From Draconibacterium orientale (GTDB lineage Bacteria; Bacteroidota; Bacteroidia; Bacteroidales; UBA1556), in the NCBI GenBank assembly GCA_022736595.1, contig DZDC01000101.1, positions 1 to 8,077 on the forward strand: DNA of 8,077 bases, read 5' to 3'. Below the pieces are notes generated by a model. It saw only the letters and a program-made list of their open reading frames with translations, had not been told where the DNA came from and did no database searches. Below, piece after piece: positions 1 to 6,030 of the stretch. The translations under genes were made by a program, and so were the position numbers. Positions within the stretch are counted from its first letter, which is position 1. Every line of letters starts with the position of its first letter.

Positions 1-377
1 CCAAAAGTAAAGGCGATGCTGTCGTAACTTCCTGCTTCAATATCATCCACAATGGGCCATTCGAGGGTGGAGGGTAGGTTGGTATCGAAGTAATGCTCTT
101 TAGCCCAACCGTTGAGTACTTTTGCTGTACCATTTTTGTAGATGGTAACATTTGAAATAAATAGCTTTACTTCGGTTACTAAGTATTGGTTGCCAGCGGC
201 ATTGGTATAAATAGCAGTGTCGAAGATTAAGGGCTGTTCATCTGCCAAAAAGGCCAATGAAATTTTTAGTTTTCCAGTGGTATCTTCTTCCACAATGACG
301 TTTTCGCATGAAGTGAAGCTAAAAATGCTGAATCCAGAAATGAGGAAAAGCAATGGAAATAAAAGTCGTTTGTTCAT
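1..377 (-). CDS. MbnP-family copper-binding lipoprotein (partial, C-terminus beyond the window)
   Basis: This gene is read leftwards from an ATG at 377-375. It is open for 125 codons and then leaves the window, so it is a 5' fragment. Residues 1-23 form a lipoprotein signal: a basic MNKR start, a hydrophobic core, then FTS before Cys24. The lipobox is slightly atypical, with Phe at -3. The rest resembles the MbnP family, with a beta-strand opening after Cys24, the patch YTNAAGNQY (57-65), the segment KLFISNVTIY (71-80), and GSYDSIAFTFG at the cut end. MbnP proteins are periplasmic or surface proteins that bind copper through a site including a tryptophan oxidised to kynurenine by MbnH. The gene starts 14 bp after the stop of the di-heme cytochrome, so the two are almost certainly co-transcribed. 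The C-terminal part, where I expect much of the metal site, is not visible. The family call rests on remembered motifs. Confidence 0.78.
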   Translation of the reverse strand, partial: MNKRLLFPLLFLISGFSIFSFTSCENVIVEEDTTGKLKISLAFLADEQPLIFDTAIYTNAAGNQYLVTEVKLFISNVTIYKNGTAKVLNGWAKEHYFDTNLPSTLEWPIVDDIEAGSYDSIAFTF

Positions 378-391
378 GATATTTTGTTTTA

Positions 392-1510
392 TTATTTTGT
401 TGTAAAGGGATTGCTTAATTTAGGGTCATTGATAAATACAGTATCGGTTAGGGTAAGTAGAAAAGCCTTTAAGTCTGCTTTTTCCTGTGGGTTTAGCAAG
501 GCACCCACCTCCCAAGGGGGTCCCAATTTGTGCATTAAAGGATGTGCATATTGCGAGTAAACCAAACCTTCGCTGTAGAAATTGATAACCTCGTCGAGGG
601 TTTGAAAACGACCGTCGTGCATATAAGGTCCGGTAAGTTCAATATTGCGAAGGGTGGTAACTTTATACGCCCCTATGTCACTGGATTTTCCAGAAACCGA
701 AAACCGATCGTGGGAAGTGTCAAATACAGAATCTTTAGCATTATTATAAAATCCATGGGTAGTCATCAAAGGATTTCCTAATTCGCCATGGCAATGAAAA
801 CAATCAGCGCCTTCTTCGGTGGCAAAGAGTACATAACCATTGCCTTCAGAGGTGCTAAAACTTGCTTCATTGCGCAATACTTTGTCAAATTTACTATTGC
901 TTGAAATTTGAGTGCGTATAAACTGAGCAATGGCTTTGGCTATACGATCGATGGTGATTTCTTCGGTGCCAAAAGCGGCTTTAAAAAGTGGAGGATACAT
1001 GGGTACACTTTTTATTGCAGCCAAAACTTTTTCGTTGGTGGAAGCAAATTCAGCGGGGTCGTAGATTACTGCTTTTACATCATCTTCGATGGAAGGAGTG
1101 CCTCCATTCCAGCCATAAACCCCTGGATTCCATGCAAGATTGATATGAGGAAGCATTACATGATGGGTTTCAGCTCCTGTAGTTCCAATACCTTTTCCAG
1201 TACCATTTTCAAAAGCATATTGTTGTAGGTGACAAGTGGCGCAGGTCATGGGCATGCCTTCATCCGCTTTGCCTGAAAGACGAGAATCGTAATATAAATA
1301 CCGTCCAAGTTCCACACCTTCAACCGTCATGGGATTGTCGGCAGGAATATTAAGTTGGGTTGGGAAATTTTTAGGTATAACAATGGTATAAGGAGTCGGT
1401 TCAAATTCAATGGTGTCATCGGGGGTATCGTCTTTGCACGAAAGTGTACCCAAAAGTGCGCCAATAGAAATGAATAAAAACCAAGATTTCAATAGTTTTT
1501 GAAGGTTCAT
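392..1510 (-). CDS. Di-heme cytochrome c, CCP/MauG/MbnH superfamily lipoprotein
   Basis: The product is 372 aa. I chose the ATG at 1510-1508 because it puts a clean lipoprotein signal at the N-terminus, ending LLGTLSC with Cys25. An upstream in-frame start at 1555 would add 15 residues before the signal. Two c-type heme motifs are present: CATCH (90-94) and CFHCH (237-241). The superfamily signature TLRNIELTGPYMHDGRF follows at about residues 286-302. In the next helix, LDEVINFYSEG, a Tyr (312) occupies the place where classical bacterial cytochrome c peroxidases carry the distal Met ligand. This is my hand alignment. Tyr there is a hallmark of MauG and MbnH, which oxidise protein tryptophans rather than simply reducing H2O2. 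With an MbnP gene directly downstream, the likely role is post-translational oxidation of that lipoprotein in the periplasm. A generic cytochrome c peroxidase is the alternative. Confidence 0.88.
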   Translation of the reverse strand: MNLQKLLKSWFLFISIGALLGTLSCKDDTPDDTIEFEPTPYTIVIPKNFPTQLNIPADNPMTVEGVELGRYLYYDSRLSGKADEGMPMTCATCHLQQYAFENGTGKGIGTTGAETHHVMLPHINLAWNPGVYGWNGGTPSIEDDVKAVIYDPAEFASTNEKVLAAIKSVPMYPPLFKAAFGTEEITIDRIAKAIAQFIRTQISSNSKFDKVLRNEASFSTSEGNGYVLFATEEGADCFHCHGELGNPLMTTHGFYNNAKDSVFDTSHDRFSVSGKSSDIGAYKVTTLRNIELTGPYMHDGRFQTLDEVINFYSEGLVYSQYAHPLMHKLGPPWEVGALLNPQEKADLKAFLLTLTDTVFINDPKLSNPFTTK

Positions 1511-1577
1511 GGGGTTATAATGTTTAAGTTTAAGTAAAATAAAATCTTTATACAATTATTTTCGAGTTAAGGTTTTG

Positions 1578-1610
1578 CAAAAGTAAGTATTTGACAAAAA
1601 TGGTACCAAA
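1578..1610 (-). promoter_or_regulatory. Bacteroidota-type promoter for the cytochrome/MbnP operon
   Basis: Read on the minus strand, TTTG (1610-1607) is followed after 21 bp by TACTTTTG (1585-1578). This matches the Bacteroidota TTTG/TTG...TAnnTTTG consensus in both boxes and in spacing. Transcription would start near 1570, giving a leader of about 60 nt before the ATG at 1510. It also shows that the longer ORF start at 1555 would still be transcribed, so the start choice rests on the signal peptide. Confidence 0.6.
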
Positions 1611-1730
1611 AAGGTTTACTCTACTTTGGAGTATATTTATTTGCGATTTGATTAGCCTAAGGGAGTTAAAACGTATTTATATTTATGACCAATGGGTTTT
1701 TTAAAATTTAGAACTTCGATCTAAGCATAG

Positions 1731-1763
1731 TTGTGCAAATTTGATTAAAAACCAGTACCTTTG
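1731..1763 (+). promoter_or_regulatory. Bacteroidota-type promoter for the editing-domain/dtd operon
   Basis: TTG at 1731-1733 is followed after 22 bp by TACCTTTG at 1756-1763, a perfect TAnnTTTG -7 element. Expected transcription start is near 1770, leaving a leader of about 25 nt before the ATG at 1795. No Shine-Dalgarno sequence is visible, as is normal in this phylum. It is transcribed divergently from the cytochrome operon. Confidence 0.6.
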
Positions 1764-1794
1764 AACTTGCAATTGAAACCAAAAATTTTTATCA

Positions 1795-2214
1795 ATGAAG
1801 CTCTTAATGATTTATTGCTCCCATTTTAGCTATCAGCCTAGCGAAAAAAGCTGGGAAGAAGCCCAAGAAGTGACCGAAGGAGCTCAATGGAATGAGGTGC
1901 AACTGGCTATGATTCAGGTGGAAGAGGAAGATGAAGCTGAAGGCAGATCAAAGGCTGTGGAGCGCAATCTGCTCAACTTTACCAAGTGGATTGCCCGAAA
2001 AAATAATACCAAAAAAGTGGTTTTACATTCCTTTGCTCATTTGAGTGAGAGTAAAGCTTCACCCCAGTTTACCCAAATTCTTTTTGATCGGGTGGAGCAA
2101 AGATTGCGTTTGACAGGACATGAGGTGGCGCAAACTCCATTTGGTTATTTTTTACATTTGCATATCGATGCCCCAGGTTTTTCCTTGGCTCGTGTTTTTA
2201 AAAGTTTTGACTAA
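1795..2214 (+). CDS. Stand-alone archaeal-type threonyl-tRNA synthetase editing-domain protein
   Basis: The protein has 139 aa and is nearly all one domain. It resembles the N-terminal editing domain of archaeal ThrRS (Pfam tRNA-Thr_ED). Matching landmarks are the start MKLLMIYCSHFSY, the strand QLAMIQVEEED (36-46), the loop SFAHLSE (79-85) matching archaeal PFAHLS, and TPFGYF (114-119) matching APFGYY. No aminoacylation or anticodon-binding domain follows, so it is a free-standing protein. In archaea this domain removes serine mischarged on tRNA-Thr and has a DTD-like fold. Against the P. abyssi domain as I remember it, His83 is kept (H82 here), but Tyr120, Lys121 and Glu134 align with F119, L120 and R133. 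Substrate range or catalysis may therefore differ. The gene lies 10 bp upstream of dtd in an apparent operon. I am confident of the family, but substrate and activity are unknown. Confidence 0.85.
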   Translation: MKLLMIYCSHFSYQPSEKSWEEAQEVTEGAQWNEVQLAMIQVEEEDEAEGRSKAVERNLLNFTKWIARKNNTKKVVLHSFAHLSESKASPQFTQILFDRVEQRLRLTGHEVAQTPFGYFLHLHIDAPGFSLARVFKSFD

Positions 2215-2224
2215 AATAGTATAA

Positions 2225-2677
2225 ATGCGAGTTTTAATACAGAGAGTAAAAAGATCGGAAGTGCTCATTGATGGCATTGAGAAAAGGAGTATCGGTCTAG
2301 GACTTTTGGTTTTAGTAGGTATTGAAGAGGCCGACAATGAGGAAGATATGAAGTGGTTGGCACAGAAGATTCAAGCCTTGCGTATATTTGATGATGAGCA
2401 TGGGGTTATGAACCTAGACTTGATGCAAGTGTCTGGTTCAGTGATGCTGATTAGCCAGTTTACTCTTCATGCTTCAACTCGTAAAGGCAATAGACCCAGC
2501 TACATTCGTGCTGCTCGACCTGAGCATTCCAAACCACTTTACCTTAAAATGGGAGCCTTTATGGAGCAAGAATTGGGTTTAAAGTTGGTGATGGGAAATT
2601 TTGGTTCACACATGGAAATTAGCCTTATCAACGACGGGCCAGTAAGTATTTGGATGGATTCTAAAGTCAAAGAATAG
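2225..2677 (+). CDS. dtd: D-aminoacyl-tRNA deacylase
   Basis: The product is 150 aa, the usual length of bacterial DTD. It is a cytosolic homodimer that hydrolyses D-amino acids, and glycine on tRNA-Ala, from charged tRNAs. The N-terminus MRVLIQRVKRSEV is typical. The active-site segment SQFTL is at 77-81, with Ser77, Gln78 and Thr80, followed by KGNRPSY (87-93). The cross-subunit Gly-cisPro loop is NDGPVSIW (136-143), Gly138-Pro139. Family members usually read NDGPVT, so Thr to Ser is a mild variation. All expected catalytic elements are present. It is the second gene of an operon with the ThrRS editing-domain homologue, which has the same fold. The two products may divide proofreading of chiral and near-cognate errors. 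Confidence 0.97.
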   Translation: MRVLIQRVKRSEVLIDGIEKRSIGLGLLVLVGIEEADNEEDMKWLAQKIQALRIFDDEHGVMNLDLMQVSGSVMLISQFTLHASTRKGNRPSYIRAARPEHSKPLYLKMGAFMEQELGLKLVMGNFGSHMEISLINDGPVSIWMDSKVKE

Positions 2678-2838
2678 GAGGTTTTTGGGTTTTCAAGAAT
2701 CATTGTCCCTTACAACGCTATAAGGCAAACATTTCATCGGTTCATAGAGATTTAGCAATTTTTTTGTGGATTGGGGAGTGCTAACATTGATGACATTAAT
2801 ATAAAGTCGAATAAAAGCACAGTAATAAAAAATTAGCT

Positions 2839-2846
2839 TAGCTTTG
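2839..2846 (+). promoter_or_regulatory. Candidate -7 element (TAGCTTTG) for the SIMPL-domain gene
   Basis: TAGCTTTG fits TAnnTTTG and would start transcription near 2853, about 47 nt before the ATG at 2900. I see no convincing TTG box 17-23 bp upstream, so this is weaker than the promoters at 1578-1610 and 1731-1763. The rest of the intergenic stretch from 2678 shows no coding sequence or RNA gene. Confidence 0.4.
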
Positions 2847-2899
2847 CGGCATTCCTTGATAACTCATGTCCTTTTTTTAAAAACCAAAATACAATTTAT

Positions 2900-3643
2900 A
2901 TGACAAAGATTTTGAATAAAGCAAATTTCAGTGCGTTGATTTTTGCAATAGCTATCGTTCTGGCATCCATAGCTTTATCCTATGCCTATATGGAACGCAA
3001 CAAAGGAGGTAACATTTCGGTTACGGGATTGGGCGAGGCAGATTTCACATCCGATTTGATCGTTTGGGATGGAAATTTTACCAAAGAAAATACAGATTTG
3101 AAAGTGGGCTCCACGGATTTGGAGGCAGACCGCAAAATCATTGAAAAGTATTTGTTGGACAAAGGCATTAAAAAAGCCGATATGGTTTTTAGCGCGGTTT
3201 CCATTCGCGAAAAAACCAATGAGAAATATACCGCAGAAGGTCGATTCATAGGGTCCGATTTTGAAGGATTTATCCTAACGCAATCGGTGCAGATCAGTTC
3301 TCAAGAGGTTGAAAAGGTGGAATTGCTCTCCCGTTCCATTTCCGAATTGCTCAGTCAAGGCATTCGATTTTATAGCATCGACCCACGTTATTATTACACC
3401 AAACTTGCCGACCTCAAAATCAAGCTCATCTCTGAAGCCACTGAAGATGCGCGTTTGCGGGCCGAAAAAATCAGCGAAAAATCGGGGGGAGACTTAGGAA
3501 AGCTCATCTCTGCTCAAATGGGAATATTTCAAATCACCGGACAGAACAGTGCCGAAGAATATTCTTGGGGAGGAACCTTTAATACCGCCAACAAAGAGAA
3601 ATCGGCCAACATCACCATGAAGCTGACCTACGAGGTGGAGTAG
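2900..3643 (+). CDS. SIMPL-domain (DUF541/YggE-like) membrane-anchored protein
   Basis: The product is 247 aa. An uncleaved N-terminal membrane anchor spans about residues 11-30, and the remainder is predicted to lie outside the cytoplasmic membrane. The domain opens with GNISVTGLGEADFTSD (37-52), the typical SIMPL start. It contains the helical stretch KLADLKIKLISEATEDARLR, ending in AEKISEKSGG, that marks the family, and finishes with the beta strand ANITMKLTYEV. SIMPL proteins (E. coli YggE, Brucella BP26) are periplasmic or envelope proteins linked to stress tolerance, and some form oligomeric channel-like assemblies. The biochemical role is unsettled. Composition is slightly raised: 60-base stretches from 3301, 3421 and 3481 hold 28, 30 and 28 G+C, against 23-25 in stretches I counted in the methyltransferase and editing-domain genes. 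The stop is followed within about 15 bp by a transposase relic. Confidence 0.85.
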   Translation: MTKILNKANFSALIFAIAIVLASIALSYAYMERNKGGNISVTGLGEADFTSDLIVWDGNFTKENTDLKVGSTDLEADRKIIEKYLLDKGIKKADMVFSAVSIREKTNEKYTAEGRFIGSDFEGFILTQSVQISSQEVEKVELLSRSISELLSQGIRFYSIDPRYYYTKLADLKIKLISEATEDARLRAEKISEKSGGDLGKLISAQMGIFQITGQNSAEEYSWGGTFNTANKEKSANITMKLTYEVE

Positions 3644-3657
3644 CCAATGGGAAATAA

Positions 3658-3876
3658 TGTTGTGCCACTTATATTCATTGGAATACGGTAAAACATTCTA
3701 TCGTAGAACACCCGCTTGACTACCCTTGGAGTTCATGCCTTAGCATTCTATCGGATAAACCTACCCAATTGAAAAATGAAAAGGTCGTACAAGTTTACCA
3801 TTCGATGAGGCATTTCAAAACCTATCACACTCAAAATCAATCTTTATCTGATATCGAACATTTGATGATCGAGTAA
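3658..3876 (+). pseudogene. Relic of a REP-associated tyrosine transposase (C-terminal third)
   Basis: From 3670 the plus-strand frame reads YIHWNTVKH..., passes through DYPWSS, and ends ...HLMIE at a TAA (3874-3876). These 68 codons align without gaps to residues 142-209 of the intact RAYT protein at 7399-8028, with 28 identities by hand count (41%). YIHxN, YPWSS, the DKP-LK segment, YH-Q and the terminal IE are all conserved. The frame is closed by TAA at 3655-3657, no start codon is available, and the HUH and catalytic Tyr half is gone, so it cannot encode a transposase. At 41% identity it is not a recent copy of the other gene but the remains of a related element. It lies between the SIMPL and methyltransferase genes and is too short and startless to be called by simple ORF finding. 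Confidence 0.82.
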
Positions 3877-3896
3877 ACTCCAAACCTGTTATTAAA

Positions 3897-3904
3897 AACC
3901 TTTG
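3897..3904 (+). promoter_or_regulatory. Near-consensus -7 element (AACCTTTG) for the methyltransferase gene
   Basis: AACCTTTG differs from TAnnTTTG only at its first base. It would place the transcription start near 3911, about 27 nt upstream of the ATG at 3938. It overlaps the alternative TTG start at 3902, which argues against that start being used. No clear -33 box is seen at the expected distance. Confidence 0.3.
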
Positions 3905-3937
3905 AACTTTCGTTATATATTAATAAACAATAACTTA

Positions 3938-4555
3938 ATGTCCATATTCAATTATTTTTCTTCCAATCCTGATGTCCGGGCAAAATATATTTTCAATCTG
4001 ATTGCTCCTTATTATGGTAGAGTTGACCACGTTTTGCAGGGTAAATACCAAAAAACTTTTGAAATTTTAAAAGACAAATGCGCAATTGAAGGAGCCTCGG
4101 TTTTAGATGTTGGTACTGGCACGGGTGCCTGGGCAGCGATGTATGAAAAGCATGGATTGAGTGACATTCAGGCAGTAGATTTTGCTCCAAAAATGCTGTT
4201 TGAAAGTCAAAAAAAGTATCCCAACATCAAATTTTCTATCGGGAATGCCGAAGAATTGTCGGAATTTCCGGATCAAAGCATGGATATTGTTACGGCTTCG
4301 TATGTATTGCATGGAGTTACGTCCGAGAAGAGGGCAAAAATGCTTTCCGAAATGAGCAGAGTTGCTCGAAAATATGTAATTATCAACGATTTCATTGGAA
4401 AAACACCTGCTTTTGTAAGGTTTTTAGAGTTTATGGAAAAAAGTGATTACAAGCATTTTAAACTCCATTTTGAACAAGAAATGCAACCCTATTTCAATAA
4501 ATCAGAGCGTATTTTTGTAGAATACGGTACTGGATTGTACATTGGGCATAAATGA
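3938..4555 (+). CDS. Class I SAM-dependent methyltransferase
   Basis: The product is 205 aa from the ATG at 3938. An upstream in-frame TTG at 3902 would add 12 residues, but it overlaps the probable -7 promoter element and adds no domain. Residues from the ATG show the Rossmann-type SAM fold: motif I VLDVGTGTG (55-63), the acidic ribose-binding strand end AVDFAPKML (79-87), an adenine-contact region GNAEEL, and motif IV DIVTASYVLHGV. The order and spacing resemble the UbiE/Methyltransf_11 type. The N-terminal segment FNLIAPYYGRVDHVLQGKY also recalls UbiE-like enzymes, in which a tyrosine-rich cap covers the substrate. The substrate cannot be read from the sequence, and I do not assign it to menaquinone synthesis. 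It stands alone, downstream of the transposase relic and upstream of an independently promoted helicase gene. Confidence 0.82.
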   Translation: MSIFNYFSSNPDVRAKYIFNLIAPYYGRVDHVLQGKYQKTFEILKDKCAIEGASVLDVGTGTGAWAAMYEKHGLSDIQAVDFAPKMLFESQKKYPNIKFSIGNAEELSEFPDQSMDIVTASYVLHGVTSEKRAKMLSEMSRVARKYVIINDFIGKTPAFVRFLEFMEKSDYKHFKLHFEQEMQPYFNKSERIFVEYGTGLYIGHK

Positions 4556-4594
4556 GGCCAGTCTAAAAACTATTTTGTAACGGTCTCAACCCTC

Positions 4595-4620
4595 GCAAAA
4601 AAAAATTCAAGGTTTTTTGC
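4595..4620. repeat. 8-bp A/T-rich inverted repeat between methyltransferase and helicase genes
   Basis: GCAAAAAA (4595-4602) and TTTTTTGC (4613-4620) are perfect inverted repeats around a 10-nt loop. The stem has only two G/C pairs and is not followed by a T-tract on either strand. It is therefore a doubtful terminator. It lies 36 bp upstream of the -7 element of the helicase gene, so a regulatory role is equally possible. Confidence 0.3.
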
Positions 4621-4656
4621 CTAAAGGATTAAGAGTTAGCAACCTCTTTAAAAGCG

Positions 4657-4664
4657 TATCTTTG
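4657..4664 (+). promoter_or_regulatory. -7 element (TATCTTTG) of the DbpA-like helicase gene
   Basis: TATCTTTG is a perfect TAnnTTTG and ends only 4 bp before the ATG at 4669. In this phylum transcription begins several bases after the -7 box, so the transcript would start at or next to the start codon. There is no TTG in the -33 window; the closest is TTAG around 4636-4639. Confidence 0.5.
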
Positions 4665-4668
4665 CCCC

Positions 4669-5979
4669 ATGATAGAAAATCAAAAAGATCAGACCCAAAT
4701 TCTCCAGAAGCTTAATATCGAAAAGTTAAATCCGATGCAAGAGGAGGCCCAAGAAGCCATAGCCTCAGGTGAGGATGTGGTTTTACTTTCGCCCACAGGA
4801 ACTGGAAAAACAGTAGCATTTTTATTACCCATCTTTCTTAAGTTGGAAAAGCAAATCACTGAAGTTCAGGCGTTAATTGTGGTTCCTTCGCGCGAATTGG
4901 CATTGCAAATAGAGCAAGTGGCTCGACAAATGGGAACGGGATTTAAAGTAAATTCGGTATATGGAGGTCGCGCGGGCTCCGAAGACAAGATGGATTTGAG
5001 TCGTCGGCCAGCCATTTTAATTGGTACCCCAGGCCGCATCAACGATCATCTTCAGAAAAATAGCTTTGCGGTTGATTTTTTGAAAACTCTAGTGCTGGAC
5101 GAGTTCGATAAATCTCTTGAAATAGGTTTTGAACTCGAAATGTCGAGCATAGTAGAAGCTTTGCCCAAGGTTAATCAGCGAATTTTAACCTCCGCCACCA
5201 ACAGGAATGAAATACCTGCCTTTGTGGGACTTCGCAATCCGAACTATATCAATTATTTGCATCAAAAAATTGATCTGCTTAAAGTAAAGTTGGTGATTTC
5301 ACCTTCTTCTGATAAGTTGGAGACCTTATACAATACCTTAAGTTTTATTGGCAATCAACCTGGAATTATCTTTTGCAATTTGCGCGAAAGCATTGATACG
5401 GTAAGTCAATTTTTAAGCTATAAAAAGTATGGCCATGGTTGCTATCATGGGGGAATGGAACAAAAGGATCGGGAGTTGGAACTCATCAAATTTCGTAATG
5501 GAACCCACCAGCTTTTGGTTTCTACCGATTTGGCAGCTAGAGGTTTGGATATTCCAGAGCTTAAATTTATTATACATTTTGAACTACCTCAAAAAGGAAA
5601 AGATTTTGTGCATCGTAACGGACGAACGGCTCGAATGAATAAGGATGGTTCTGCGTTTGTGTTGCAGGGGAGCGATGAATATTTGCCCGACTTTATCGAA
5701 GATGCATTAACCGAAGAGGTGAAGGAAGTGTATAAACCTCAAGCTTCCCCATGGATCACCCTGTACATAACCGGTGGACGGCGCGACAAAATTTCGAAGG
5801 GTGATATCGCTGGACTTTTTTTGAAACAAGGCGCTTTAAACCCCGAAGACCTAGGCATTATAGAAATAAAGCAAGACAGTGCTTTCGTAGCAGTTAAAAA
5901 GGCCAAAGCCCAAGAAGCAATAGCAAAAACCAATAATTCAAAATTGAAAACTAAAAAGGTTCGCGTGAGTGTGATTTAG
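4669..5979 (+). CDS. DbpA-like DEAD-box ATP-dependent RNA helicase
   Basis: The product is 436 aa with two RecA-like domains and a C-terminal RNA-binding domain. The Q-motif region is LNPMQEEA (20-27), motif I SPTGTGKT (41-48), Ia PSRELALQ (73-80), Ib TPGR (120-123), motif II DEFD (144-147) and motif III SAT (175-177). Motif V is STDLAARGLDIP (285-296) and motif VI HRNGRTAR (315-322). Residues about 362-415 (WITLYITGGRRDKISKGDIA, then GIIEIKQDSAFVAV) match the DbpA RNA-binding domain, which in E. coli and B. subtilis targets 23S rRNA hairpin 92 during 50S assembly. The deviations DEFD for DEAD and TAR for TGR in motif VI leave the catalytic Asp, Glu and arginine finger intact, so ATPase activity is expected. 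The start fits the normal position of the Q motif. The RhlE-like gene follows after 51 bp with no visible promoter. Confidence 0.93.
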   Translation: MIENQKDQTQILQKLNIEKLNPMQEEAQEAIASGEDVVLLSPTGTGKTVAFLLPIFLKLEKQITEVQALIVVPSRELALQIEQVARQMGTGFKVNSVYGGRAGSEDKMDLSRRPAILIGTPGRINDHLQKNSFAVDFLKTLVLDEFDKSLEIGFELEMSSIVEALPKVNQRILTSATNRNEIPAFVGLRNPNYINYLHQKIDLLKVKLVISPSSDKLETLYNTLSFIGNQPGIIFCNLRESIDTVSQFLSYKKYGHGCYHGGMEQKDRELELIKFRNGTHQLLVSTDLAARGLDIPELKFIIHFELPQKGKDFVHRNGRTARMNKDGSAFVLQGSDEYLPDFIEDALTEEVKEVYKPQASPWITLYITGGRRDKISKGDIAGLFLKQGALNPEDLGIIEIKQDSAFVAVKKAKAQEAIAKTNNSKLKTKKVRVSVI

Positions 5980-6030
5980 TTTTTAGAGAATATTTTTAGA
6001 ACTCCCGTTAATTTTATAAATAGAAAATCC

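Noticed and set aside
542..1228. Plus-strand open frames of 79 and 106 codons inside the cytochrome gene.
   Set aside because: They are antisense to a well-supported di-heme cytochrome frame, show no family features and lack promoters.
1511..1555. Upstream ATG at 1555 for the di-heme cytochrome.
   Set aside because: It would place 15 residues, including charged ones, in front of a clean lipoprotein signal that starts at the ATG at 1510.
2708..2790. Inverted repeats CCTTA/TAAGG and TTAGCA/TGCTAA in the gap after dtd, considered as terminator, RNA gene or riboswitch.
   Set aside because: Stems are 5-6 bp with long loops and no T-tract, and nothing resembles a tRNA or known riboswitch.
3694..3753. 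Ten-base direct repeat CATTCTATCG at 3694-3703 and 3744-3753.
   Set aside because: Both copies lie in the transposase relic and encode ordinary, different parts of the aligned protein. With only two copies this is likely coincidence.
3902..3937. TTG start at 3902 extending the methyltransferase by 12 residues.
   Set aside because: It overlaps the probable -7 promoter element, and the ATG at 3938 gives a complete domain with a normal leader.
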